Positions 31,761-43,611 of a DNA stretch of 64,000 nt are shown here, piece by piece (positions within the stretch are counted from its first letter, which is position 1; each line of letters opens with the position of its first letter). A model generated the notes under the pieces. It saw nothing but the letters and a program-made list of their open reading frames with translations, did no database searches and was not told the origin of the DNA. This stretch comes from Psococerastis gibbosa (lineage: Eukaryota; Arthropoda; Insecta; Psocodea; Psocidae), in NCBI GenBank assembly GCA_963971405.1, contig OZ020485.1:48667469-48731468 (forward strand). Direction: 5' to 3'. Both the position numbers and the translations under genes were made by a program.

Positions 31761-32206
31761 AAGTTCGGTAGTCCTGATTTCGTGCAATTATTTGATTCTT
31801 CCCATACATCATTTCTAAATTTATTAAAAACCGCGCTAAAATTGAGTTTGCTCTATTGTGGCCAGCAATACAGCCAATTTGTTGTTAATAATTGAAGCAC
31901 AGGCCGGCCACGCGGGTCGCTCACGCGGGTCGCTACCACGGGTCGCTAACGCGGTTCAGTAACGCTGGTTTAAAGGCTGGTTTAATCATTTCAATTGAAA
32001 TTATACCCATGTGTTCGTCTATTCTTCCTCTTTCAGGCCATGCTATATCTGTTGTGATAGGGCAAGGGGTTCGACTTTGGGGGGTGGAAACGTGAGGAGG
32101 TACGCCAAAATTTGCCGATTTTAATCGAAAATATGTCCTTTCGGGGGTGTTAATATCAATTTGAAAACTTCAAACTACGTTAGTTCTTTTCCACCTTTCT
32201 TACTCT
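31761..32206. other. Spacer; partial duplicate of arm sequence
   Basis: ACGCGGGTCGCT is repeated three to four times at 31910-31955. 31990-32100 (AATTATACCCATG, TCTTTCAGGCCATGCTATAT, AAGGGGTT) duplicates 32536-32640 in direct orientation at about 541 bp distance. Confidence 0.5.
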
Positions 32207-32826
32207 TTCCAGGCATATATTTAGGGTAAGCCATCACTGTACCGGCGGAAAACGGGTTCAAAGGGTAGGTACTTTTCAATTTATATGCATCTATAGAGTA
32301 GAAAAAATTCCACAGCCTGCAATTTTCAACCGAAATTAATTTTTAATTTTTAAATTTCATTAGAAGCAGTACAAATTATGGTTTCAAACGAGTATAAATA
32401 AATATTTTCATATTCACCCCTTCACCCCTGCAACACGAGTGGAACACAAAATGACGTATTAGCAGCAATCCCATTTGAATTGCATGGGGGGTTTAAAGCA
32501 ATTTTTTTAGGCTGACGAGGAAGGCCTACCTTCATTGAAATTATACCCATGTCTTCGTCTATTTCTCCTCTTTCAGGCCATGCTATATTTGTGGTGATCA
32601 AGCAAGGGGTTTCGCTTTAAGGGTGTGAAACGTCAGGGGGTGCACACGATTTTTATCTATTTATCACACGATTATTATCTATTTAAAAAATGCAAACTAT
32701 GGTACTCTTTCCAGCCATATATTGTTTAAGTTAGTTAATTATGTTTAAGTTGATTTAGGGGTTGTCACGTAAAACTATCGTCCGTAAACCGACTTTACAA
32801 CCGATATACAGACAACCAATTTTTTT

Positions 32827-33183
32827 TGTCAGCAATGTAACCCAAGAACAAAATAACACCTACTACATTGATTTTGGGACGAGTGCTCATTAGGCGAGCT
32901 ATTGACGCCACCCTCTTGGCTATGAGAATGGGACCCGATGTCTCTAAAGCCATGATTGGAATGCATGCTTTTAAAGCAATAACTTCATATCTTGTTTTCG
33001 AGGCAAAGGGAAAATGCGGTCTTTTTCAATAATACCGTAAAATAGAGAGTTCATGTCCTCAATTATTGCCATAAGCTCAGGAGAGCAAGTCTCAGATGAA
33101 ATTTCTTAATAGTTCGTATATGGACAGCCGTCCCAAAATCAATGTCCTATGTGTTATTTTGTCCTTGGGTTATATTGCTGGCA
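32827..33183. repeat. 357-bp palindrome inside the right arm
   Basis: Counterpart of 26075-26431, with the same TGTCAGCAAT...ATTGCTGGCA ends. The extra sequence of the right arm begins right at its edge. Confidence 0.7.
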
Positions 33184-34895
33184 AAAATAGGAAGCACAAC
33201 AGTGTCATTGATTTTAATTCAAAACCAATCGTTTATTTGGGGCATGAATCAATATATTTTTACAGTGGAAATACATTCTCGTGTCGGATTCCTCCTGATG
33301 ACATACCATAGGCTATCTGTGACTTCTTCAGCTGTTCCTCCGAGTCTTGAGATAAATAAACAATTGTTGCTTTCAGTGAAATAGAAATCTTTCCCTCTGG
33401 TTACAGCAGTATAAGATTTTGTTCCATTATTCGGCTAAAAGTTCTGGAAATGCACCTTTAAATTTTCAATTCCAATATGCTCATGTCACAGGGCAGCTCC
33501 TATGAATCAAAGAGGGGGGGGGGGGCGTGTCTAAATGTACATGGGAGCTGCAGCTCCTATGAACCAGAAGTTAGCTCTTGTGCTTATGTAACTTTCTGCT
33601 TAGGGCCAAAAATACGGATGTCAATTAGCCCCCCTTCTTTCCCTTTCACATTGTTTCATTGATGGTGTGACATAGATTTCTATTATAACGTCTACACGGA
33701 ATGCTTCAAATGAACTAACAAACATTCTTTAACGAAAACTTACAAATTCTTCTGTGTTCAAGTAAGCATAAGCAGTCTGCCTGTCTTTTCCTGCTGTAAC
33801 CATATCATTGGTCATGGCTTCATGGACATGGCAAAATCAAACCACATGAGAATTTTTCTCTGAATAATCCAAATTATGGCTACATTCAGAAGCCCGTATT
33901 CTCTAACATGATGCTTTACAGGGGCTATGTAATCCTGTCCCACTGCAGCAATGGAGATAGTACTGGACTTCCCACCCCTCCATGTTGCAGTGGAAACTTC
34001 TGCAGAAATGGCATTACTAGGAGTGGAAGGGCAATTAAGAGAGACTCAGCCTCTCTGACTACGTCTGACCACTGCCTGGATATGCCAAGCGATAGAATCC
34101 ATCCAAAATACTGTTTTAGGAGGGAATTCGAAACTATATTAGGGACAATGAAAGAATGCTGCGAATCAGCAGGAATTCTCAATAGTCACACAATCAAGTG
34201 GTATACTGATGGCTCTAGGCTAGGAAGTACCAAACCAAGAACAGGCCTTGGCGTCTTTGGTCCTGGGGTTAAATATCTGGAGTCTCTTAGGGAGACAACT
34301 ATAGTCTTGCAGATTCTGCAATGAAGGTGCGGAGGACCTGCGATGCGATGCGATGCAATCGCACGAAGAAGAGCAGCATGCTCGGAAAGCTTGCAGTTAC
34401 ATGTAAAAGACCTACCACTTCTGAATCCCCTCAAGATCCTGGCTCTCGTGAGGGAGATAGGCCTCGAGAAAGTGATGTAGAAGTGATGTAGATACTTTGT
34501 TGTAGGGGGCACAATAGGCCAATAGGCTTAAGTGCACACAGGTAACACCTGTACCCCAACTTATATAAAAAAAAAAAAAGCATAAGCAGATATTTAATGT
34601 TGATTCAAATTGCCTAAATCCAGCTTCAGCCTTGAAATTACGCCCATTTTAAGTGGGCTTCCACGCGTTTTAAGTAATTTGCTACTAATGTAACAGTTTC
34701 TTTTAACGACAAACTCAACCCTCCCACTCAGGCAAGGCAAGGGCACTTCATGGAGAAATAAAAAACTAGGTCCATGCACAGTGCACAGTTCTGAAATCGT
34801 AACTTCTACGCATACTAAGTGACGTGCGTAGGGTAAGTAGCGACGTGATGTCCCCATACTAAAGCCTGTGTCTTGAGTCCAACTGACGTCATGAC
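33184..34895 (+). mobile_element. Right-arm-only insert with LINE sequence
   Basis: About 1.7 kb absent from the left arm, lying between ATATTGCTGGCA and GACATTAGCCCCGCCC. The left arm has GGGCTATATGTCAGC at this place. It includes a LINE 3' part (about 33890-34580) and unassigned DNA (with a G tract at 33512-33523). Either it was inserted after arm duplication or it was deleted from the left arm. Confidence 0.65.
33908..34580 (+). pseudogene. LINE remnant with RNase H domain piece
   Basis: The frame at 33908-34324 contains I-K-W-Y-T-D-G-S-R, then G-L-G-V-F-G-P-G and Y-L-E-S-L, the start of the RNase H domain in Jockey/R1-type non-LTR retrotransposons (the Asp of T-D-G-S is catalytic in the family). 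It stops after about 35 residues of that domain. The copy ends CACCTGTACCCCAACTTATAT followed by a poly-A run at 34566-34579, a typical LINE 3' end. It is 5'-truncated and inactive. Confidence 0.75.
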
Positions 34896-34974
34896 ATTAG
34901 CCCCGCCCAAATGTGCTTTCCTTTACTTCATCACCGATACTCTTGGCCCGTACCACACCATGACATCCCTTATG

Positions 34975-36665
34975 AATAGGGTCTTAAAGCGTGAAAGCCC
35001 CGACGGACTTTTCTTATATTTAAGTTTACACATACTAGACACTATTACGCATAGTTTCAATTTGATATTTGTCATCCTCTCATTCGTCAAGTAAAATTAT
35101 ACAAAAATGTGAACCAGTCTTAAGGGATGAAAGCCCCAACGAAAAATTCTTATTTTCAGTTTTCAGACTTGGGTGAACCATGGTTTTCAGATAAGGGGAA
35201 CTTATTAGCCCACCTCTTCGACAAATTTTTCCCGTTCCCTCCTTTTTTGGATTGCTTCTTAAGGGGTGAAAACCCCAATGGAATATTCTTATAATTACGT
35301 TTTGTCATACTAGAAACTACTATGCATTGTTAAAAATTGAGATTTGTCAACATCTCGTTCGTCAAGTTTAATTTGACGAAAATTTGTCCCCTTCTTAAGG
35401 GATGAATGTCCCAACAGAAACTTCTTATTTTTCTTTTTCGAGCTCAGGAGAACGGTGGGAATCATATATAGGGAAATTATAAGCCCACCTCTTCGTCAAA
35501 TTTTTCCCGGTCCCACCCCTTTTGGATTGCTTCTTAAGGGGTGAAAGCCCCAACGGAATTTTCTGATAATTACGTTTTCACATACTAAAAACTACTTGGT
35601 ATTATTTAAAATTGGGAAATGTCATTATCTCGTTCGTCAAGAAAAATTTGACGAAAATTTGAACCACTCTTAAGGGATGAAAGCCCCAACGAAAAATTCT
35701 TATTTTCAGTTTTCAGATTTGGGTGAACTATGGTTTTCAGGTAAGGGGAAATTATAAACCCTCCTCTTCGACAAATTTTTTCCGTTCCCTCCCTTTTTGG
35801 ATTGCTTCTTAAGGGATGAAAGCCCTAACGGAATTTTCTTATAATTACGTTTTGACATACTAGAAAATACTATGCATTGTTCCAAATTCAGATTTCTCAA
35901 AATCTCGTTCGTCAAGTTTAATTTGACGAAAATTTGTCCCCCTCTTAAGGGATGAATGTCCCAACAGAAACTTCTTATTTTTCGTTTTCGTGCTCAGGAG
36001 AACGGTGGGAATCATACATAGGGAAATTATAAGCCCACCTCTTTGTCAAATTTTTCCCGATCCCACCCCTTTTGGATTGCTTCTTAAGGGGTGAAAGCCC
36101 CAACGGAATTTTCTGATAATTACGTTTTCACATACTAAAAACTACTAGGTACTATTTAAAATTGAGAAATGTCATTATCTCGTTCGTCAAGAAAAATTTG
36201 ACGAAAATTTGAACCACTCTTAAGGGATGAAAGCCCCAACGAAAAATTCTTATTTTCAGTTTTCAGACTTGGGTAAAACATGGTTTTCAGATAGGGGGAA
36301 ATTATAAGCCCTCCTCTTCGACAAATTTTTCCCGTTCCCTCCTTTTTTGGATTGCTTCTTAAGGGTTGAAAGCCCTAACGGAATTTTCTTATAATTACGT
36401 TTTGACATACTAGAGACTACTATGCACTGTTCCAAATTGAGATTTCTCAAAATCTCGTTTGTCAAGTTTAATTTGACGAAAATTTGTCCCCTTCTTAAGG
36501 GATGAATGTCCCAACAGAAACTTCTTATTTTTTTGTTTTTGTGCTCAGGAGAACGATGGGAATCATATATAAGGAAATTATAAGCCCACCTCTTTGTCAA
36601 ATTTTTCCCGTTCCCACCCTTTTTGGATTGCTTCTTATGAGGTGAAAGTCCCCAGGGAATCCTCT
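34975..36665 (-). repeat. Higher-order tandem array, right-arm copy
   Basis: Inverse of 24300-25990 with the same 550-bp period (GTCCCAACAGAAACTTC at 35409, 35959 and 36509) and the same four-monomer order. Confidence 0.85.
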
Positions 36666-37049
36666 GATTTCAAGATTTCGTCTACTGTACATAGTTCAGC
36701 GTAGTTTTCTTTGAAAATTTTTAACCCACCAGTTCGTCAAGTTTTTCCAAAAATTAGGCACTTTAAAAAATTTGTAGCACCCAAAAGCCCCAGAGCCAGC
36801 TCGTAAGAAAAGGTTTTTTACAGACTAGAGACACATCCTAAGCGCCTCATGAGCTCAAACCTTCTCCGGAACTTCGTCAAGTGAGACCCCCCCTGGCTCC
36901 CGGACTACTTGTTTCCCTATTGTCTGGCCATACCCACATGATGCGGGCTCTCTTGATTTCGGCTACTATCGCAGGTAACGTAAGAACAGTGTAAATCAAC
37001 TTTTAGCCTGCCTCGCTAGATCGAGAAGCCCATGCTTTGATCCCCTTAC

Positions 37050-37245
37050 CTTTGCAAGACTGTATGGCAGCAGTAACCACGCCATCGACGCAGTCCAGGC
37101 TCCATGGAGTGGCCGACTCCGTCCAGCTAACTCCACTGCTCTGGAATACACCCGCATGGTTACAGCTCTTACACCTACAAACGTTTTTGTTTGTAATTTC
37201 ATACACGTAACAGTTCAGTCCATGGCATAGTTTGCCATTAAAATT
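37050..37245 (-). CDS. VWC-type protein, upstream cysteine-rich exon
   Basis: Exon of 196 bp with acceptor TTGGTTTCAG and donor GTAAGG on the minus strand. It enters in phase 0 and leaves in phase 1, so its last base plus AG of the 22723-22764 exon gives Glu. It encodes G-K-L-C-H-G-L-N-C-Y-V-Y, then V-C-R-C-K-S-C-N-H and later L-D-C-V-D-G and Q-S-C-K. Seven cysteines in about 65 residues fit a secreted disulfide-rich domain. A signal peptide is not in this exon, so at least one exon lies further up. The repeat-protein exon at 43122-43181 also ends in phase 0 and could be that neighbour. The intron below it is 14,285 bp and contains the giant inverted repeat. Confidence 0.65.
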
Positions 37246-37464
37246 CTGAAACCAAAACAAGAACCCTGTGTTAGGAGGATATTGGGTCGTAGACTATCGC
37301 CATCCCACTAGGGATGCACGCCGGACGAGACAGCGATCTTTTCTGGGTGGACGGTCCTTCTATTCATTCCCGCGGGACGACACGCCATACATTTGAGAAA
37401 TTTTGTCTGGAATGGAAGGAAACTTCCTAAACAAATTGCACTACCAATGGCACGTTCCCATAAT

Positions 37465-37660
37465 TGGCTAAGTCGAGCTATCACCTGTGACAATGTCAAT
37501 GGTAAGCATGTTTGTACTTGCCCATTGGCCCTTGTAGTCAGTGTGGGTGAACCAGTTTGCCAATGGCAAACTCATTCGGAAGCAATACCAATAATGTCCA
37601 ACACCCGATGCGGTCAGGGTTGGCAGGGCATGGTTCAAGTCCTACAGATAATAATTCTAC
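37465..37660 (+). repeat. Repeat family D copy
   Basis: CAATGGTAAGCATGTTTGTAC, CAGTTTGCCAATGGCAAAC and AATAATGTCC match 42765 and 46930. Class unknown. Confidence 0.55.
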
Positions 37661-37759
37661 GTCCTTAGAAAGCTCTGCAATAATAGTAGACTAATAAGCT
37701 ACTATTGCCCAGTCCAAATTTTTTGTCCGCCCCCGCTATACAAGATATATTTTCAAGAG

Positions 37760-38190
37760 CTCTGATCAGGGGAGTAGCTAAGGCATGTTTTTTTTTGGGG
37801 GGGGGGGGTGTGTCTATTTTGCTAACTCAAAAAACGTAAAATAGACCTACCAAAATAACCCGGGGGACAAATTTGAAAATTTAAGTACAAACAGTGGGGT
37901 TTTACGCATTTTAACTGCCGTAAAGTATAGTTTTTTTTAAAGATTACGAAGGAATGCTTACATACTTATTCATATTGCAGGACACAGGGGGGCTGGGGGT
38001 CTCCCCCGGGTGAAAATTTGAAAATGTAAGTGCAAAATAGTTGGGTTTTATGCATTTTAACAGTGGTAAAGTAAGTTTTTTTTAAGCTTAAGAAGGAATG
38101 CTTCAATACTTATATGTATATTGCTGGAAACAGGGGGGGGGTCTCCCCCGGGGGAAAAATTTGAAAATTTATTGCAAAATAGTTAGGACC
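37760..38190. repeat. G-tract element with tandem units of about 120 bp
   Basis: GTCTCCCCCGGG-GAAAATTTGAAAAT units at about 37860, 38000 and 38140, each followed by GGTTTTA-GCATTTTAAC and GGAATGCTT. Similar units occur inside the hAT element at 28329. It starts at a G tract (37796-37808). Probably a hAT relative. Confidence 0.5.
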
Positions 38191-39221
38191 CGCCACTGGA
38201 TTTTAAACGCCGTTCTTTAAATCAGCCCACAACTAAACTATCTTATAAATTTAGATCTGAAGCATGTTCTTTTTCGCATTTCATAAGCATAACATTTCCC
38301 AAGCATGAATCTGTCATTGTCGTTCTTATAGATAGCTTTTTACAATTTTTAACTGGCTAAACGCTCTTTCATTTCTGATGGTGACCATATACAATAGATG
38401 CTGACTGCAGAAGATTGTCCATGAGTTTGTCGTCTGCCAACAAAGCCCTTGTTTATTTTTACAGTTTACGTATCGTAGCTGTATGAGTTGGATACTTGTG
38501 CCAATTAAAATTTGAATTTCTCCTGCCTTTTTCTAATTTTGACACACAGAGTTGGCAAGTTGGTTACATAAGAATAAAACATGTGTAAAATCTTATTTTA
38601 AACCAACTTTATTTAGTTTTTTTCTTTGTAGGGAACTCTGCTTTGGCCAACTGAGCAAAGGCAAATTACCAACTTTCGCAATTTTACCGATTATTGGGGG
38701 AGGGGGAAGGGTCCCCTGGGGTCCTTTTGATATTTTTCAGGTTGGCCTTTGTCTCCCCCGTTTATTCGGTTCTCGGTTTTTGAATTTTAGATTGCAAAGT
38801 GCTATTCCAGAATTGTTTTGACCGACCAAACATTGTGTGTTTTTTATTGCTAAGGGCAAAAGACCAGAAGCTTAAAGCGAAGGTTGGCTTATCAAAAAAG
38901 TGTTAAGTTATTAGCCTCCAATTAATTTTCACGGTATGACATAATTGCGTAAGCTACTTAGCAGTGGCACCGTTCATGAAAGTGACAGCTTCAGGAGACA
39001 CGCTTAGTCAAACTTTGTGTATAAAGAAAACCAATATTTTGGCCGATGTATTCAAAAAAATTTTCTTCCGTCTTCGTTGGTAAAACCTACCTACAATGTT
39101 TTGACTGTCAAAATATGTAAAACCTCACTATTTAGCACTCCCCTTAAACCGAGCACACAAACCTAGTTAATTTGTTTTCTAAACATTTAGATGGGCCCTA
39201 TTTTTAGGGCTTACCTATTGA
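38191..39221. other. Unassigned non-coding stretch
   Basis: No gene, SINE or paired ends recognised. A short CCCCTGGGG patch is at 38713. Confidence 0.35.
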
Positions 39222-39565
39222 GATGGCGACTAATTGAATTGAATTGAATTGAATTGAAAACGACTTTATTGAATAAAAACAAAACAAAAGGCTAACAATA
39301 AGATTATAAAGTCTTCTTTTCATACCAACCTTAAAAACTAACATATTGTATTAATATATAGATGCTTAAAATTAAATAGAAAAAAAAACAAGAGAAGAAG
39401 AGGGAGGGGGGAGAAGGTTAAGGGGTGGGGGAAGGGGGTCCATTGTCGTCACCATTATAAGACCGGAGAGAGTCTCAAGCGTTATCTAAGATATATTGTT
39501 TAATAATTTTCTTAAAGCTACTGAGTAAACTAGCTGCCCCAACCTCCAATGGTATCAATCATCAA
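39222..39565 (-). mobile_element. LINE 3'-end fragment with TTCAA tail
   Basis: In minus orientation it ends AATAAAGTCGTTTTCAATTC followed by CAATT repeats (39231-39258), a usual LINE tail form. It splits a repeat whose uninterrupted relative is at 60481-60600 (CTATTGAGATGGCGAC before, CTTGACCCCCTGAG after). Confidence 0.5.
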
Positions 39566-39944
39566 TCAATGGTTTCATTTCATGACCCCCTGAGCCTAAA
39601 ACCACTCTCCATTCAAAATGTTATATGCATATGTTTGTATATGTATATCGATTTTAGGAAACACTGTAACTTCCGTACGGTAAATATTATCCAATTTTGA
39701 TAAAACTTGGCACAAAAATTGATCATACAGATGTCTTGATCGAGTTCGCTAACCAGCTAGATCCACTATTTAGTTAGCGGCCGATTAAAACTTCATATAA
39801 TTCATATCTCAGTTAATATTGGTCGCAGAGGAATGAATTAAAACTTGACTGAATGCCCGCATTATTATCTACGATAATGGTTATAACATTTTTTACGACA
39901 AATCAACGATTTCAAGATGACGTCCAGTCAAAGTAAAAAAATTT

Positions 39945-40640
39945 AAAAAGGCGCGGTTTCCACCGACCTCTAAGTGCAAAATACCCATACGGTGACGTGG
40001 TAGTAGTAGTAGTAGTAGTAGTGTTCGTCGGGTTAATAACGACTTAGGCCTCATATTTGGGCCCATAGAGCGACTCCGACTTGACTGTCCTATTCCAGCC
40101 CATAGGACAGTGGACCTCCTGATTATAGTGGATTCCGAACCACTTGGGAAACACAGTGAAGTCACACGATTAGTTCGGAGGTGACCAGGACAAGTCCTAC
40201 CATGTTTCCATACCGGCACTGTGCACACGACCAAGTTATCTGCAGCTTTGAACCTGCTCTGGTCCGCTGGATTCAACTTGGTATGGCGACCGGATCACGG
40301 TGACGTGGTAGCAGATATCATTAATAAAGGCGGGGTTTCCACCGACCTCTCATTGCAGAATGCAAATGACATGACGGAAATTTCAATTTATCTTTTTATA
40401 GAAATCGATTAAAATGTTTGTACTTAACATGTCCCATGAAGCCATTTTTTAATTTTAGTTTGTTTGTTTGTGATTTTACTCTATGATCATTGATCAATTT
40501 TAACTATGGCATAGAGTAAAACAAAAATTTCCGTCAATGTCATTTGCATTCTGCAATGAGAGGTCGGTGGAAACCCCGCCTTTATTAATGATATCTGCTA
40601 CCACGTCACCGTATGTGTATTTTGCACTTACAGGTCAGTA
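39945..40640. mobile_element. Diverged P1-type palindromic MITE, split by SINE C
   Basis: Ends CTAAGTGCAAAATACCCATACGG and, at the right, CCGTATGTGTATTTTGCACTTAC, inverted. It shares TTTCCACCGACCTC-ATTGCAG and ACGTGGTAGCAGA with P1 but has different termini. A SINE C sits in its left arm. Confidence 0.7.
40004..40296 (-). mobile_element. SINE C insertion with 15-bp TSD
   Basis: 293 bp flanked by perfect ACGGTGACGTGGTAG at 39989-40003 and 40297-40311. Minus orientation, TAG/ACT trinucleotide tail at the left end. It reconstructs the host MITE arm when removed. Confidence 0.9.
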
Positions 40641-42184
40641 AAAGCTCATAGTCGTCATGGAACGTCGTTTGGAACACAAGAGTGTTTTGTGTGTTGATGT
40701 TGTGGTTCGGAAAATAATGAAGTATTTTTTATTACATAGTGTAGGTTGCGTAGAGGAAAAGAAGGGTCTGCGGCATCTCCCTACACCTAATCGGCCTTAG
40801 CCGAAAGGGATTTTTAATCCTTACACAGGGACGGGGTTCCAAAATCTAGGGTTTTGCCACTGGATCTTGGCCTTAGAATATGGCTAAGCGCCATAAAAAA
40901 ATTCTAAATTATTATTTATAAATGTGACGCATATTTTCGGTAATATAATACAATGAATTCAACTCCATCTGTATCCTGTGTGCGGCCCTAGATTTAATTT
41001 TAAATTTTGGGGTAAGAACAGACCAACTGCGCAGTATAGTTCAATGTAATTGCCATTCATTTCTAGTACACAAAGGGATGCAGCCACCCTTGTTAGATCC
41101 CCGCGGACAAATTGATCCCTAAGATTTATGGTTCCTGATACATCACAATAGGGAATAACGTTCTGGGGCGTGTAGCAAATCAAAAGAGCAAACTTGGCGA
41201 AATTCTCTTAGGGTTCGGTTAGTATGCCGGACCTTACGATGTTGCCTGATTTCCTACATTTTTAAATTTTTGCAATGAAAAAAAAAACTAAACCAGAAAC
41301 TATATAAATAAATAAAAACGTAGGGGGAAACGAAATTATGAGGACAACGGATAAACTAACTATCCGTTTTTGCACAAAGTCAAATTTCAAAGGAAATAGC
41401 GATGGTAAAGCTGCCATTGAGATATTATGGGTACTCACATTGTTCAATCATTTATTTACAAACCGACTTACAAGTCCAATAAAATTCAAATCTTAAAGGT
41501 ACATAAAATGAATTAAAATTCAAATTCCTTCATAGTACAATTTTGTTTCAAGTATCGTAAAATATACAGTAAACAGTAATAATCAAGCTATAGAGACAAA
41601 ATATCCTGCAGCCCATCACAGATTTCCCGACAATTACTATCAATTTATAAAATAAATTGGAAAGAAAAAAAAGCAATCCTCATAGTGCATTGCTCGAATG
41701 TTTTAATTATTATATTGTATTATACAGTATTTATTTTTCTTCCACATCATCGGTAATTAAACATCTATAAATAAAAAGCGATTGAAATAAAGATTCAGGG
41801 AATGTAGAAGCTAAACAGACTAAAGGCTATTTAGAATTAAAATAAATAACCATTTTATTTATCACCTTTCCTCTGTCGTACAAGACCTTGGTAACACCCA
41901 TTTATCTTCTTCACCGCCGTAAATTAAGACTGGAGCTTTATTTATTTCTATATTTTATGCGGCAATCAAGTTCGTTACATCACGACAATATAATTAGCCA
42001 TATAAGCGCGGAGAGTTTTAAGAGGGAGTGCGCATTTTCAAGGTCGACAAATTCATTGGCGGCTTCATAAGTTAAGTAGATTGTGTGTACCTTATACAAG
42101 GCTCATGAGCTGCCATAATACATAAAACTCGAATTAGTGGTAGGTACTTAGTCTGCACCATCAGGTTTCATCTTCAAATCTTTT
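40641..42184. other. Unassigned; probable 3' flank of the repeat-protein gene
   Basis: No supported gene. A minus-strand ATAAATAAAATGG at about 41855-41870 contains AATAAA and could be the polyadenylation signal of the gene above. A 74-residue minus frame at 40959-41183 matches no family I know. Confidence 0.35.
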
Positions 42185-42244
42185 TTAATGACGCGTGAAT
42201 GTTACAAAGTTGGTAAGTCTAATTGCAAGGTCTTTAAGAGGCAG
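42185..42244 (-). CDS. Repeat-protein gene, candidate last exon
   Basis: Strong acceptor (GTTTTTCTCCCTCCAG on the minus strand) followed in phase 0 by L-P-L-K-D-L-A-I-R-L-T-N-F-V and then a stop at 42185-42187. Phase agrees with the 43122-43181 exon. The evidence is only the acceptor and phase. The alternative is that 43122-43181 joins directly to the cysteine-rich exon at 37245. Confidence 0.35.
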   Translation of the reverse strand: MPLKDLAIRLTNFVTFTRH

Positions 42245-42764
42245 CTGGAGGGAGAAAAACTTTAACAAGTCACAATTAACACGAATTATTGACGAGATCT
42301 CGCCATAAATTATATATTACATCATAAATTAGAAGAAATGTTCTTCTACATTTTGGGGTACATCATTTGGGCGTCGCTAACGCCTTGAAACGTATTGAAG
42401 TGTCAAAACTGGATCCATTTGCGCTAAGCCTAAGTGAATTTAAGCGAATGGCGATGTTGTGTCAGCCATATTGAACTATGGCTACTCGTACACACTTGTG
42501 ATGTATTGTATGTTAGGTATTTATTTTAGGTACATAGGTGCTATCTGTTTGACAAATCGATAAGATGCTATTTGTTTTCTCCTACTTTTCATTTTGACTG
42601 CTTGTTTCTCGGGTATTGTTTTAAGTTTTTACTGTAAGTGATATCTTTTTTGGATTTTGTCTGTTGGCAACACAATATAAGCTTATTTATTTATTTATTA
42701 TTTACTTACTACTAACATCGCGAGACTCGTATCTGTACGTCTTAATTAAATCATGCTTTTACAT

Positions 42765-42975
42765 GTTTCATTGCGTTGGTAAGCTTGTCGCAGCTTGTCC
42801 ATTATCGCTTGTAGCCGATGTACGTTGACATCGAGGACGTATATCAGTTTGCCAATGCCCAAAAATTCATACAGAAACAATACAAATAATGTCTGAAATC
42901 CATGGGGTCGTTGGTATAGGACAAGGGAGAGACCTATGGACCGAAATAAGCAAGTCTGGGTCCATAAAAAATCCT
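42765..42975 (+). repeat. Repeat family D copy (intronic)
   Basis: TTGGTAAGCTTGTCGCAGC, CAGTTTGCCAATGCCC and GAAATCCATGGGGTCGTTGG match the minus-strand sequence at 11990-12150. Confidence 0.55.
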
Positions 42976-43121
42976 TCAGGACATAACTACCTAGGTAGTA
43001 CTAACATCGCGAACACTGAACTGGATTTCTAAAAAAATGGATCGTTTTTCGAGGGGAAGGCGCCAAAAAATAGTCAATCGTACCTACAATAATGTACAAT
43101 GTAAGGAGAAACCACACTAAC

Positions 43122-43181
43122 CTTTACTAAAGATGGCGAACCAGCACCCTCGAAACCTTTTTGCTGAATCAACAAATCTTC
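43122..43181 (-). CDS. Repeat-protein gene, 60-bp exon
   Basis: Acceptor TTTGCTTTTTTCAG and donor GTTAGT on the minus strand; 20 codons, phase 0 on both sides. It encodes E-D-L-L-I-Q-Q-K-G-F-E-G-A-G-S-P-S-L-V-K. It follows the 432-codon exon after a 710-bp intron. No domain. The clean phase match and good acceptor support it. Confidence 0.55.
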
Positions 43182-43611
43182 CTGAAAAAAGCAAATCTAT
43201 AATTCGCCAATTGAATAGCTACGAGTTACATTGAAAAAACGCAACTTTTTCAGTACAGGAAAGTTTTTGGAATTGTATTTTTAGTATTTTCGACTGTTGT
43301 ATAAACTATACTTTTACATCATTTTAAAAATAGCGTTGACAGGGCACTCGCCTTTTGGCCAAAGCAATTGCCTTCTCCCAAAATTAAATAAAGAAAATAA
43401 AGACAATTTTCTTTTTTTCTTTTATCAGTTCACTTTTTTCGCGTTAAAATCTAATAGCTGCAACTCTCCCTAGTGGTTATTTTTTGAACTTAGAGATATA
43501 ACACATAATCACAAAAGGAAGCGAAAAATAGAAAATAAAATTTTTGATGCAATAAAAAAAAATTGATGTTGGCCTTTCAAGCGTGGAATTTTGGAAATTT
43601 GGAGGTGATGC

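Larger units (their letters stand above)
32207..36907 (-). repeat. Right arm of the 12.8-kb inverted repeat
   Basis: Inverse copy of 24064-27074, about 1.7 kb longer because of sequence at 33184-34895 that the left arm lacks. Outer end GGCTCCCGGACTA. Open frames of 114 residues at 36256-36600 and on the plus strand at 24371-24715 are near-identical, which shows how little the arms have diverged. Confidence 0.85.

Noticed and set aside
40959..41183. 74-residue minus frame with cysteines, considered as an upstream VWC exon
   Set aside because: Cysteine spacing is not VWC-like and splice sites with matching phase were not found.
41638..41655. Alternative last exon of the repeat-protein gene reading D-I-L-S-L then stop
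   Set aside because: Poor polypyrimidine tract before the AG; the candidate at 42185-42244 has a much stronger acceptor.
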